Program-made: the position numbers and the translations under genes | Origin: JBFWVD01 sp050246915 | Lineage (GTDB): Bacteria > Actinomycetota > Acidimicrobiia > Acidimicrobiales > Ilumatobacteraceae | DNA: 64,000 nt | Direction of reading: 5' to 3' | Assembly (NCBI GenBank): GCA_050246915.1 | Contig: JBFWVD010000015.1 | Span: 22,378 to 86,377, forward strand | The notes under the pieces: model-generated | What the model saw: the letters and a program-made list of their open reading frames with translations, nothing else | Database searches by the model: none | Told to the model about the DNA's origin: nothing | In this document: positions 34,864 to 43,961 of the stretch, one piece after another | How positions within the stretch are numbered: the first letter of the stretch is position 1 | Layout: the number at the start of each line of letters is the position of its first letter

Positions 34864-36275
34864 CCCGCCGCTACCTGGTGCGCACCTTCGGGTGCCAGAT
34901 GAACGAGCACGACTCCGAGAGGATCTCGGGGCTGCTCGACGCCGACGGCTATGAGGCGACGAGCACCATCGGCGATGCCGACGTGGTGGTTCTCAACACC
35001 TGCTGCATCCGTGAGAACGCCGACAACAAGCTGTACGGCACGTTGGGCCATCTCAAGTCCCTCAAAGACGCCAAGCCCGGCATGCAGATCGTGGTCTCGG
35101 GCTGCTTGGCCCAGAAGGACAAGGACATCGTCCGACAGCGCGCTCCGTGGGTGGACGTCGTGCTCGGTACCTTCAACGTGCACCGCGCCGTTGATCTGTT
35201 GCACGAATCCGAGCAGCTCGGGCCCATCACCGAAATCCTCACCGAAGCCGTCGCCGACGATCACGTGGCATTCCCTTCTGTGCTGCCCGCCCGGCGCGAG
35301 CTGCAGTACGCCAGTTGGGTCACCATCCAGATCGGTTGCGACAACGCCTGTGCATTCTGCATCGTGCCGTCGGTTCGTGGCCCAGAGATCAGCCGCCCGT
35401 TCGACGCCATCGTCGACGAGGTGCGCGAGCTCGCCGCCGCCGGGGTGGTCGAGGTGACGTTGCTCGGTCAGAACGTGAACTCCTATGGGCGTGATCTCTC
35501 GCTCACAGCCCGCCAGGCCGGCGACGACGTGCGCATCCGGCCGATGTTCGCCGAGTTGATGCGCGCCGTCGGTGCCATCGAGGGCATCGAGCGGGTGCGC
35601 TTCACCAGCCCCCATCCCAAGGACCTCCGCCCCGAGACCATCGAGGCGATGCGCGACGTGCCCGCGGTGGTCGAGCATCTGCATCTCCCGTTGCAGTCGG
35701 GGAGCGATCGGACGTTGGCCGCCATGCATCGCGGTTACACGGCCGAGCGCTATCTGGAACGGCTCGCCGCGGCCCGCGCCGCGATCGACGATCTGGCCGT
35801 GACCACCGACCTCATCGTCGGCTTCCCCGGCGAGAGCGATGACGACTTCGCCCACACCCTCGAGGTCGCCGCCGAGGCCCAGTTCGACAGTGCGTACACC
35901 TTCATCTACTCGCCGCGCCCAGGCACAGAGGCCGCGGAGCGCGCCGAGGAGTTCATACCAGCCGACGTCGTGGCAGAGCGGTTCGAGCGGCTGCGGGTCG
36001 TGGTCGAGCGCTCGGCGCTTCTCAAGCACGAAGCGCGCATCGGGCGCGTCGAACAGATCATCGTCGAAGGTCCATCCAAGAAGGACGAGCGCGTCATGAG
36101 CGGACGCACGAGGCAGAACAAGCTCGTGCACTTCGCCTCCGAGCGGCCGCTGCGGGCCGGAACGTTCGCCGACGTCGAGATCACCGGCGCCGCGCCGCAC
36201 TTCTTGCGCGGCACGTTGCTCGACGTCACCGCGGAGCCCCGTCATCGCACGCGCATCGCGGTGGTCGCCTCCTGA
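34860..36275 (+). CDS. miaB: tRNA-2-methylthio-N6-isopentenyladenosine synthase
   Basis: Radical-SAM methylthiotransferase adding 2-methylthio to i6A37 of tRNAs. 471 residues: RTFGCQMNEHDSERISGLL, VLNTCCIRENADNKLYG and VVSGCLAQKDK (N-terminal cluster Cys), IQIGCDNACAFCIVPSVRGP (CxxxCxxC), LLGQNVNSYGRD, LPLQSGSDRTLAAMHRGYT, and a C-terminal TRAM domain. GTG 34860 is coupled to spoVS; the stop at 36273-36275 overlaps the inferred CTG start of miaA. It makes the second modification of the A37 pathway started by MiaA, encoded next. Confidence 0.96.
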   Translation: MTRRYLVRTFGCQMNEHDSERISGLLDADGYEATSTIGDADVVVLNTCCIRENADNKLYGTLGHLKSLKDAKPGMQIVVSGCLAQKDKDIVRQRAPWVDVVLGTFNVHRAVDLLHESEQLGPITEILTEAVADDHVAFPSVLPARRELQYASWVTIQIGCDNACAFCIVPSVRGPEISRPFDAIVDEVRELAAAGVVEVTLLGQNVNSYGRDLSLTARQAGDDVRIRPMFAELMRAVGAIEGIERVRFTSPHPKDLRPETIEAMRDVPAVVEHLHLPLQSGSDRTLAAMHRGYTAERYLERLAAARAAIDDLAVTTDLIVGFPGESDDDFAHTLEVAAEAQFDSAYTFIYSPRPGTEAAERAEEFIPADVVAERFERLRVVVERSALLKHEARIGRVEQIIVEGPSKKDERVMSGRTRQNKLVHFASERPLRAGTFADVEITGAAPHFLRGTLLDVTAEPRHRTRIAVVAS

Positions 36276-37264
36276 GCACGCCCGAGCTCGATCGCTCCAG
36301 GGCGGTTCGTGCGGAGCGCCGCCGAGAGATCGCCGTCGTCGGCCCGACGGCGTCGGGCAAGAGCGCGTTGGCGTTGCGCATCGCACGCGCTGCTCGGTCG
36401 GCGGGCGTCGGTGATGTGGAGTTGGTGTGCGTCGACGCCATGACGGTGTACCGCGGGCTCGACATCGGTACGGCCAAGCCGACGGCGAGCGAGCGGGCCG
36501 AGTTCATCCACCACGGCCTCGATCTCGCCGAGGTCGAGCAGCCGGTGACGATGGTCGACGTCGCCGATGCCTGTCGTGCTGCCCTCGATGACATCGCCCG
36601 TCGGGGCGCCGCCGCGGTCATCGTCGGCGGCACGGGGCTGCATCTGCGCGCAGTCATCGATGGCCTCGACCCGCCCGGCTCGTGGCCCGAGCTTCGGGCC
36701 GAGCTGGAAGCGCTGGCCGCACGCGGCTCGTCTGCGTTGGCGGCCCTGTACGAAGAGCTGCAGGCGAGCGATCCCATCGCCGCTGAACGCATCGATCCCG
36801 CCAACGCCCGGCGGATCGTGCGAGCGCTCGAGGTGTGCCGGGGGAGTGGTCGGCCCTTCACCTCCTTCGGTCCCGGCCTCGGCGAGTACCGGATCGACTC
36901 GGTGCGACAACTGGCCATCAGCTGGTCGCGCGAGCAGCTCGGGGTCCGCATCGCGCAGCGCATCGCTGGTCAGGTCGAAGCCGGATGGCTACCCGAGGTG
37001 GAGGCCATGTGGCCTCGGCTCGGCCCCACCGCGGTGCAGGTCATCGGCTATCGCGAGCTCCACGAGCACCTGACGGGTGGGCGATCATTGGATGACGCGC
37101 TGGGTGCGGTGGTGTTGCGGACCCGGCAGTTCGCCGTGCGCCAGGAGCGTTGGTTCCGTCGGGACCCCCGGATCACCTGGTATTCGCCCGACGATGGTGA
37201 GTCCGCGGTGGCTAGCGTGATCGAGGCCTGGAGCGATCCGGGCGCTGGGAATGCCGGACACTGA
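36272..37264 (+). CDS. miaA: tRNA dimethylallyltransferase, apparent CTG start
   Basis: Transfers a dimethylallyl group to A37 of tRNA. Walker A GPTASGKSALALRI, substrate region VDAMTVYRGLDIGTAKPTAS (classically D-S-x-Q-x-Y-x-x-x-D-I-G-T-A-K; here the Ser-x-Gln is Ala-Met-Thr), VGGTGLHLRAVIDGL, RIVRALEV and the C-terminal RQFAVRQERWFRRDPRITW fit MiaA. No ATG, GTG or TTG occurs in frame between the miaB body and the P-loop; the first TTG (36368) would delete the Walker A. The CTG at 36272 overlaps the miaB TGA as CTGA, the same geometry as the GTGA junctions nearby, giving 330 residues. Product certain, start inferred. Confidence 0.88.
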   Translation: MSTPELDRSRAVRAERRREIAVVGPTASGKSALALRIARAARSAGVGDVELVCVDAMTVYRGLDIGTAKPTASERAEFIHHGLDLAEVEQPVTMVDVADACRAALDDIARRGAAAVIVGGTGLHLRAVIDGLDPPGSWPELRAELEALAARGSSALAALYEELQASDPIAAERIDPANARRIVRALEVCRGSGRPFTSFGPGLGEYRIDSVRQLAISWSREQLGVRIAQRIAGQVEAGWLPEVEAMWPRLGPTAVQVIGYRELHEHLTGGRSLDDALGAVVLRTRQFAVRQERWFRRDPRITWYSPDDGESAVASVIEAWSDPGAGNAGH

Positions 37265-37271
37265 GGGCGCC

Positions 37272-38174
37272 ATGATCACACTCACCAAGCACCACGGCCT
37301 CGGCAACGACTTCCTCGTCGCGCTCGACCCCCGGGTTGCCCTCACCTCGGATCACGCCCGTCGCTGGTGCGATCGCCGCCGCGGCGTCGGGGCCGACGGT
37401 CTGCTGGTGTGCCGGACCTCTCCCGGCATCCACGGCACGGGATTCGGCCCGAGCGAGTTCGACGTGGATGGCCTCGATGACGGTGACGGTGTTGCCATCG
37501 ATGCCACCATGCTGCTGTTCAACGCCGACGGTTCCACTGCCGAGATGAGCGGCAACGGCATTCGGTGTCTGGTGCAGGCCCTCGATCGTTCACGTCGCGC
37601 CGGCGATGTGGCCATGGCGCCGCCGTCCAATCACGCGTGGTTGCTGAGCCGCCCGATCACCTACCGCATCGCCACCGACGCGGGGCTGCGGGTCGTCCAC
37701 GTGCGACCCACCGAAGATCCCCTCGCCATCATGGCCTCGGTGTCGATGGGCAGCGCCGTCGAGCTGACCGCTCCCGAGAACTGGGACGAGGTCGGCTGCG
37801 ATCCGATGCGTCCGGTAGCCCATCTCAGCTTGGGTAATCCCCACAGCGTGGTTGCCGTCGACGACGTGCACGCGGTCGATCTCGCGGCGATCGGTTCTGC
37901 GGTCCCACAGGTGAACCTCGAGATCGTGCAGTCGGGTCCCGAACGCCACGCCATCACGATGCGCGTGCACGAGCGGGGGGCCGGCATCACCGAGGCCTGT
38001 GGAACCGGTGCCTCGGCTGCGGCCTATGCCGCGCTGCGATGGGGTCTGGTCGACGCGGGGACCGCCGACGTGCTCGTGCACATGGATGGGGGCGATGCCA
38101 CGGTCACCGTGGGCGAGGAGCTCATCCTCACCGGTCCCGCCGTCTTCATCGCCGCTGTCGAGGTCCAGTCGTGA
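37272..38174 (+). CDS. dapF: Diaminopimelate epimerase
   Basis: Cofactor-free epimerase converting LL- to meso-diaminopimelate for peptidoglycan and lysine. 300 residues. Both catalytic cysteines are in place: MSGNGIRCLVQ and TEACGTGASAAAY. LTKHHGLGNDFLVALD is the expected N-terminus and supports ATG 37272 (an in-frame ATG 37251 overlaps miaA). A small acidic insertion (DVDGLDDGDGV) precedes the first active-site loop. It lies between miaA and hflX in one plus-strand run. Confidence 0.95.
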   Translation: MITLTKHHGLGNDFLVALDPRVALTSDHARRWCDRRRGVGADGLLVCRTSPGIHGTGFGPSEFDVDGLDDGDGVAIDATMLLFNADGSTAEMSGNGIRCLVQALDRSRRAGDVAMAPPSNHAWLLSRPITYRIATDAGLRVVHVRPTEDPLAIMASVSMGSAVELTAPENWDEVGCDPMRPVAHLSLGNPHSVVAVDDVHAVDLAAIGSAVPQVNLEIVQSGPERHAITMRVHERGAGITEACGTGASAAAYAALRWGLVDAGTADVLVHMDGGDATVTVGEELILTGPAVFIAAVEVQS

Positions 38175-38202
38175 TGAGCCCGATCGTGATGGGCGCACCG
38201 TC

Positions 38203-39546
38203 GTGAGCAACCAGCAGGGGGCCTTCACGTCGACGCTCATCGAGCGGGCCGTCGAGGAGAAGATCGTCCTGGTCGGTGTCACCATCCCACCAGCCAACGA
38301 AGCCGAGACCGAAGCCAGTCTCGACGAGTTGGCCGAGCTGATAGACACCGCAGGCGCCGTCGAAGCGGGACGGGTAGTGCAGAAGCGTGAGTCTCCCGAC
38401 TCGACGTACTTCGTCGGCAAGGGCAAGGCCGAGGAGCTGCGCGATCTGTGTTTGCAGGTCGACGCCGACACCGTGGTGTTCGACAACGAGCTGAGCCCCG
38501 CGCAGCAGTACAACCTCGAGAAGCTGCTCGGCCGAACGGCCATCGACCGCACCGCGGTCATCTTGGACATCTTCGCCCAGAACGCCCACACCCTCGAGGG
38601 CAAGGCGCAAGTCGAATTGGCATTGCTGCGCTATCGCCTGCCGCGCCTGCGTCGTGGACCGAACAGCGCGCTGAGCCAGCAAGGCGGTGCCAGCGGTGGC
38701 GGGCGCATCGCCACCCGTGGCCCGGGTGAGACCCAGCTCGAAGTCGATCGCCGTCGCATCATGCGTCGCATCACCAAACTGGAAGCCGATCTGGTCACCT
38801 TGCGCCAGACGCGTCAGTTGCAGCGCAAGCAACGGGCGCGTGGTCGCAACGCTCGAGTGTCGATCGTGGGGTACACCAACGCCGGTAAGTCAACCCTGTT
38901 GAACCGCCTCACCGACGCCGGCGTCCTCGTCGAGAATCGTCTGTTCGCCACGCTCGACCCAGCGACGCGGCGACTGCAACTCCCCGGTGGAGAGATGGTG
39001 TTGCTCAGCGACACCGTGGGCTTCGTGCGCAACCTTCCCCACATGTTGGTCGAGTCGTTCAAGTCCACCCTCGAGGTGACGGCCGAAGCCGATCTATTGG
39101 TGCACGTCGTCGATGCGTCAGCCGCCGATCCTGAAGGCCAGATCGATGCGGTGCGCACCGTGCTCGAGGAGATCTCGGTGCTCGACGGTGTGACGGCCGG
39201 GCGGGTACCGGAGCTCATCGTGTTCAACAAGGCCGACCGCGTCCCGTCGGTCGATGATCTGCTCGAACAGCACCCCGGGTCGGTGGCCATCAGCGCGCTC
39301 ACCGGTGACGGCGTGGAGGAGTTCCTCCGCACGCTGGCTGATCGGTTGCGTGCGTTGGCCAACGTGGTCGAGTTGCTCGTCCCCTGGGAGCGAGGCGACA
39401 TCGCCGCGGCGGTGCACCGTGAAGGCGAGGTCCTCAGCGAGGCCCACACCGACACCGGGATCCGGTTCCGGGCCCGGCTCGACCCGGCCTCAGCGGGAAA
39501 GCTGAGCGAATTCGTCGTGGCTGCGAGCGCCGAGCCATCGGGCTGA
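38203..39546 (+). CDS. hflX: Ribosome-associated GTPase HflX
   Basis: GTPase that binds 50S subunits and splits stalled ribosomes. 447 residues from GTG 38203, after dapF's stop. N-terminal HflX domain (TYFVGKGKAEELRDL, VVFDNELSPAQQYNLEK, QVELALLRYRLPRL, GGRIATRGPGETQLEVDRR), coiled linker (~185-215), G domain: GYTNAGKSTLLNRL (G1), ATLDPATRRL, DTVGFVRNLP (G3), FNKADRV (G4). Complete and ordinary in length. MiaA-DapF-HflX order is common in actinobacteria. Confidence 0.95.
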   Translation: MSNQQGAFTSTLIERAVEEKIVLVGVTIPPANEAETEASLDELAELIDTAGAVEAGRVVQKRESPDSTYFVGKGKAEELRDLCLQVDADTVVFDNELSPAQQYNLEKLLGRTAIDRTAVILDIFAQNAHTLEGKAQVELALLRYRLPRLRRGPNSALSQQGGASGGGRIATRGPGETQLEVDRRRIMRRITKLEADLVTLRQTRQLQRKQRARGRNARVSIVGYTNAGKSTLLNRLTDAGVLVENRLFATLDPATRRLQLPGGEMVLLSDTVGFVRNLPHMLVESFKSTLEVTAEADLLVHVVDASAADPEGQIDAVRTVLEEISVLDGVTAGRVPELIVFNKADRVPSVDDLLEQHPGSVAISALTGDGVEEFLRTLADRLRALANVVELLVPWERGDIAAAVHREGEVLSEAHTDTGIRFRARLDPASAGKLSEFVVAASAEPSG

Positions 39547-39589
39547 GACCTACGTCACACCAACTTCCTCTGGTTATCTCTCCTTGTTT

Positions 39590-39624
39590 CCGTTACAACT
39601 TCTAACAGTTAGAAGTTGTAACGG
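39590..39624. promoter_or_regulatory. 35-bp perfect palindrome, probable TetR operator of MMPL operon
   Basis: CCGTTACAACTTCTAAC (39590-39606), one central A, then its exact reverse complement (39608-39624). It sits 48 bp before the MMPL start, and a TetR gene follows MMPL in the same operon. Such long perfect dyads are usual for TetR-type repressors. A -35-like TTGTTT (39584-39589) abuts the left arm, so binding would cover the promoter. It could also fold as a hairpin ending the hflX transcript, though no T run follows. Confidence 0.8.
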
Positions 39625-39672
39625 TGCTGACGACATGTTGCGCAGTGGCGACATGTCGAGGATGGAGGAGAG

Positions 39673-41949
39673 ATGTTCCGACGGCTCGGGGAGTTCGTGG
39701 TCCGGCGACGCAGGTCGGTGCTGATCGCCAGCGTCGTGTTCGTGGTCGTGGCCGCTGTGTTGGGCGCCGGTGTGTTCGGTTCGCTCAAGAGCCGAGGGTT
39801 CGACGATCCCTCGTCGGAGTCCAGCCGGGCCGCCGCGCTGCTCGAGCGGGAATTCGGGGGAGACCCCAACCTCGTGTTGCTGGTGACCCCGGCCGATGGC
39901 TCGGTGTCCAGCCCGACGTCGAGTGCGGCGGCGACGGCGTTGGAGCAGCGGCTCCGGGCCATGGCGAACGTGACCCAGGTGGCGTCGTACTGGTCGTTGA
40001 ACGCTCCACCGTTGGCCAGTCGAGACGGAACGTCGGCGTTGGTGCTGGCTCGCGTCGACGGCAGCGATTCCAACATCGATGACGCGGTCCAAGCGGTTCG
40101 CGACGAGCTCAGCGGTGACGCCGACGGACTGAACGTGAAGGTCGGCGGGTTCCAGGGCGTGAACGCCGAGCTCGGCACGATCATCGAGTCCGACCTCGCC
40201 AAGGCCGAGTCGATCGCGGTGCCGCTCACCTTGGTGCTGTTGCTCCTCGTGTTCGGGAGCGTCGTCGCCGCCAGCTTGCCCTTCGTCATCGCCATTGTCT
40301 CGGTGCTCGGCACGTTCTTCGGTCTGTGGCTCGTGGCGCAGATCACCGACGTCTCCATCTACTCCATCAACCTCACCACCGCGCTCGGCCTCGGCCTGGC
40401 CATCGACTACAGCCTGTTCGTGGTGTCGCGCTTTCGCGAGGAGCTGGCCGCCGGTCGTAACACCCACGACGCGGTGATCAACACCGTCGACACCGCCGGC
40501 CGGACCGTGGCGTTCAGCGCCCTGACCGTGGCCGTGTCGCTGGCCGCGCTCATGTTGTTCCCGATGTACTTCCTGCGGTCGTTCGCCTACGCCGGCGTGC
40601 TGGTGGTGCTGGTGTCCATGACCGCTGCGCTCGTGTCGCTGCCTGCGCTCTTGGCGGTGCTCGGGCCGCGCGTCAACGCCGGCCGGATCGGCCGTCGACG
40701 TCGTGAGCGCGCCGTCGAGGATGGCTTGTGGCACAAGGTCGCCACTGCGGTCATGCGCCGTCCGGTCATCGTGGCCGGCACCGTCATTGCCGTGCTCGTC
40801 GTGCTCGGCTCGCCGTTCGCCCGCGCCTCGTTCGGACTCCCCGACGATCGGGTCATGCCGACATCGGCCGAGGCGCGCCAGGTGTCCGACGCCATTCGAC
40901 GCGACTACGACGGTCAGGAATCGAACAGTTTCGGGATCTCCCTCGCCTCCTCCGACCCCATGTCAACTGAAGTTGCGCGCTACGGCGAGCTGGTCTCTTC
41001 GGTGGTTGGAGTGGCGCGCGTGGACACCGCCCAGGGCTCGTTCATCCGCGGATCGCTGGTGGCCGGCCCCTCGGCGGCGTCGGCACGCTTCACTGCCGCC
41101 GGGACGAACGGCACGTGGGTCTCGGTGGTGCCGTCCATTGACCCCGACTCCGGTGCTGGTGAGCAGATGGTGAAGGCCATCCGTTCGATCGAGTCCCCGA
41201 TCCGTGGCCAGGTGAGCGGCGCCGCGGCGGAGTTGGTGGACACCAAAGCATCCATCGCTGATCGACTGCCGTGGGCGGCGCTGTGGATCGCCATCTCCAC
41301 CTTCGTGCTGCTGTTCCTGTCGTTCGGGAGCGTGCTGGTCCCACTCAAGGCCATCGTGCTCAACCTGCTGAGCCTGTCGGCGACGTTCGGTGCGATGGTG
41401 TGGATCTTCCAGGACGGCAACGGCGCCGATCTGTTGGGGTTCACCTCGACGGGCAACCTCGACGTGTCGATGCCGATCCTCATGTTCTGCGTGGCGTTCG
41501 GGTTGTCGATGGACTACGAGGTGTTCCTGCTGTCTCGCATCAAGGAGGAGTACGACCGCACCGGCGACAACGCCAGTTCGGTGGCCCATGGTCTGGAGCG
41601 CACGGGCCGCATCGTCACGGCGGCTGCCGCGTTGATGGCGGTCACCTTCATTGCCTTCGGCACCTCATCGGTCACGTTCCTGAAGCTGTTCGGCTTCGGC
41701 TTGGCGCTGGCCGTCATCGTCGACGCAACCATCGTTCGCGGTGCGCTCGTGCCGGCGTTCATGCGCCTCGCCGGTAACGCCAACTGGTGGGCACCACCGG
41801 CCATGCGTCGGTTCCATGATCGGTTCGGGTTCAGCGAGCACGGCGGTTCGGGTCATACATCCATCGCAGCTGCGGCCGACGTCGACGTCGATCTCACGGC
41901 TGACCATCTCACCGGCGGGCGCGAGATGGTGGGCGGGCCGCGACGGTGA
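39673..41949 (+). CDS. MMPL/RND-family membrane transporter
   Basis: A 758-residue MMPL-type transporter with two similar halves. Each half has one N-terminal membrane helix (VLIASVVFVVVAAVLGAGVF), a large extracytoplasmic domain, then about five helices; LGLGLAIDYSLFVVSRFREE and FCVAFGLSMDYEVFLLSRIK are the two family motifs with the proton-relay Asp-Tyr pairs. In mycobacteria MMPL proteins export lipids or siderophores; substrate here unknown. GGAGGAG lies just before ATG 39673. The TetR gene overlaps its stop (GTGA), so the pump and its regulator are co-expressed from the promoter at the palindrome. Confidence 0.92.
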   Translation: MFRRLGEFVVRRRRSVLIASVVFVVVAAVLGAGVFGSLKSRGFDDPSSESSRAAALLEREFGGDPNLVLLVTPADGSVSSPTSSAAATALEQRLRAMANVTQVASYWSLNAPPLASRDGTSALVLARVDGSDSNIDDAVQAVRDELSGDADGLNVKVGGFQGVNAELGTIIESDLAKAESIAVPLTLVLLLLVFGSVVAASLPFVIAIVSVLGTFFGLWLVAQITDVSIYSINLTTALGLGLAIDYSLFVVSRFREELAAGRNTHDAVINTVDTAGRTVAFSALTVAVSLAALMLFPMYFLRSFAYAGVLVVLVSMTAALVSLPALLAVLGPRVNAGRIGRRRRERAVEDGLWHKVATAVMRRPVIVAGTVIAVLVVLGSPFARASFGLPDDRVMPTSAEARQVSDAIRRDYDGQESNSFGISLASSDPMSTEVARYGELVSSVVGVARVDTAQGSFIRGSLVAGPSAASARFTAAGTNGTWVSVVPSIDPDSGAGEQMVKAIRSIESPIRGQVSGAAAELVDTKASIADRLPWAALWIAISTFVLLFLSFGSVLVPLKAIVLNLLSLSATFGAMVWIFQDGNGADLLGFTSTGNLDVSMPILMFCVAFGLSMDYEVFLLSRIKEEYDRTGDNASSVAHGLERTGRIVTAAAALMAVTFIAFGTSSVTFLKLFGFGLALAVIVDATIVRGALVPAFMRLAGNANWWAPPAMRRFHDRFGFSEHGGSGHTSIAAAADVDVDLTADHLTGGREMVGGPRR

Positions 41950-42728
41950 GCGCGGACCAGTCGTCGCGTGCACGTAGCTGGGGCACCGGGGATGCCACGA
42001 TGTGGACGATGGCCAACCGCACCTCCGGCACTTCGAACGAACCGACTCGTCGTGAGCGATACCGGGCTGAGACCTTGGCCGAGATCAAGGTCCGGGCTCT
42101 GGCGCACATGACCCGCGACGGGATCGGCGCATTGTCGCTCAACGCCATCGCCAACGAGATGGGCATGACCGGTCCGGCGCTGTACCGCTACATCGACAGC
42201 CGCGACGAGTTGCTCACCATGCTCATCGCCGACGGGTTCACGTCGTTGGCCGGATATCTCGAGGCGGCAGAGGCCGAACCGGCCGAGTCGGCAGCTGATC
42301 GGATGTCGAAGGTGTCGAGGGCGTATCGCCAATGGGCCCTCGAGCACACCACCGAGTTCGGGTTGGTGTTCGGCGATCCGATACCAGGCTTTGCTGCCCC
42401 GCAGGACGGTCCGACCGTCGAGGCCAATCTGCGGGCGATGTCTGCGTTGGCCCGATCGTTCGCGGCCATGTGGCGTGAAAGCGGTGGGCGCGCTGCGCCC
42501 GGAGTCGTGAGCCCCTCGTTGGCGAAGGGCCTCCTGGAAGGCGCCGGCCAAGTGATAGAGGGGCTTCCTCCGGAGGCGTTGGCCGAGATGATGGGGAGTT
42601 GGAGTCGGCTCCATGGCGTGGTGACCCTCGAGGTGTGGGGACATCTCGTGTATGCGGTCGGTGACGTCGACGCGTACTTCGAGTACGAGCTCTCGGCATG
42701 CCAGCAACGCGCCGGGGTCGCTCCGTAG
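41946..42728 (+). CDS. TetR-family regulator with WHG-type ligand domain
   Basis: Up to 260 residues. A long N-terminal lead precedes the HTH (GIGALSLNAIANEMGMTGPA, LYRYIDSRDELL, ~60-100), so internal starts near residue 19-23 are possible. The C-terminal part (SWSRLHGVVTLEVWGHL) has the W-x(5)-H-G pattern of the TetR WHG subgroup. GTG 41946 overlaps the MMPL stop. Predicted to bind the 39590 palindrome and respond to a pump substrate. Confidence 0.88.
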   Translation: MSADQSSRARSWGTGDATMWTMANRTSGTSNEPTRRERYRAETLAEIKVRALAHMTRDGIGALSLNAIANEMGMTGPALYRYIDSRDELLTMLIADGFTSLAGYLEAAEAEPAESAADRMSKVSRAYRQWALEHTTEFGLVFGDPIPGFAAPQDGPTVEANLRAMSALARSFAAMWRESGGRAAPGVVSPSLAKGLLEGAGQVIEGLPPEALAEMMGSWSRLHGVVTLEVWGHLVYAVGDVDAYFEYELSACQQRAGVAP

Positions 42729-42854
42729 CGGTTCACGATTCGCGGACCGCTCAGCCGAGGGTGCCGCGCAGGACGGGTTGACGACGGGTGGAACGGGTCG
42801 ATCGACCGAACGCGTGAGACCCAGCTCGCGTCGGACTGCCAGACTGGTGATGTC

Positions 42855-43955
42855 ATGGGTTTCGAGCCGCCTCCCTATCCCTACGATCGCCTCGACGGCG
42901 CCAAGGCCAAGGCCGCGGCATTGCCCGGCGGTGTCGTCGACCTGTCCGTCGGTACGCCGTGCGATCCGCCACCGGCGGCAGTGTTGGCGGCGCTGGCCGG
43001 ATCGAACTCCGAGCGTGGCTACCCGCCATCCGTCGGCACTGTTGCGCTGCGCAGCGCCGCAGCTCGTTGGATCGATCGTCGCTTCGGTGTCGCCGTCGAC
43101 GTGAACGACATCGCGGCGTGCATCGGCACCAAGGAGTTCGTTGCCACGTTGCCGCAGTGGCTCAAGCTCCGCACGCCCGAGCGCGACACGGTGCTGTACC
43201 CCGAGGTGGCCTATCCCACCTACGAGATGGGGGCGGTGCTGGCCGGGTGCCGGGCGGTCGCGGTGCCGGTCGACGAGAAGTTCCGCATGCGTATCGACGC
43301 CATCTCCGTCGCCGATGCCAACCGTGCGCTGTGCCTCTGGGTCAACAGCCCGGGCAACCCTGCGGGCAACCTCGACGATCTCGGGGCTGCGGCCGCGTTC
43401 GGCCGTCGTCATGGTGTCCCGGTGTTCAGCGACGAGTGCTACGCCGAGTTCACGTGGGACGACGTCCCTCGCTCGATCCTGCAACACGGCACCGATGGCG
43501 TCATTGCCGTGCACTCGTTGTCGAAGCGCTCGAACCTGGCCGGCGTGCGGGTCGGCTTCTACGCCGGCGACCACGCGTTGGTGCACTATCTGTCCGAGGT
43601 GCGCAAGCACGTGGGTCTCATGGTCCCGGGCCCCGCCCAGGCCGCGGGCGTGGCTGCCCTCGATGACGATGCGCATGTTGCTGAGCAGCGGGAGCGCTAT
43701 CGCAATCGATTGCTGCGGTGCGCCGACATCCTGCAGCGCTGGTCGGGTACTCCCATCGACATGCCATCGGGCGGCTTCTACCTCTGGCTGCCCACCGACG
43801 ACGCGTGGGGCTTCACCGAACGCCTCGCCGCGGAGGGTGGCGCGTTGGTGAGCCCCGGTGAGTTCTACGGTATGGCTGGGGCGGGACGGGTTCGGGTTGC
43901 CGTGGTGCAACCCGATGACCGCATCGACCTCGTCGCCACACGATTGGGAGTTTGA
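42855..43955 (+). CDS. dapC: Succinyldiaminopimelate transaminase
   Basis: PLP-dependent fold-type I aminotransferase of the succinylase branch of DAP synthesis. 366 residues: VDLSVGTPCDPPPAAVLAAL, PEVAYPTYEMGAVLAG, NSPGNPAGNL (PLP Asn), FSDECYAEFTW (Asp), HSLSKRSNLAGVRVGF (Schiff-base Lys), and a C-terminal SGGFYLWLP with the substrate Arg region. Sequence style and the dapE gene 885 bp downstream support DapC over a general aspartate aminotransferase. CAGACT lies nine nt before the ATG. Confidence 0.88.
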   Translation: MGFEPPPYPYDRLDGAKAKAAALPGGVVDLSVGTPCDPPPAAVLAALAGSNSERGYPPSVGTVALRSAAARWIDRRFGVAVDVNDIAACIGTKEFVATLPQWLKLRTPERDTVLYPEVAYPTYEMGAVLAGCRAVAVPVDEKFRMRIDAISVADANRALCLWVNSPGNPAGNLDDLGAAAAFGRRHGVPVFSDECYAEFTWDDVPRSILQHGTDGVIAVHSLSKRSNLAGVRVGFYAGDHALVHYLSEVRKHVGLMVPGPAQAAGVAALDDDAHVAEQRERYRNRLLRCADILQRWSGTPIDMPSGGFYLWLPTDDAWGFTERLAAEGGALVSPGEFYGMAGAGRVRVAVVQPDDRIDLVATRLGV

Positions 43956-43961
43956 ACTGCC

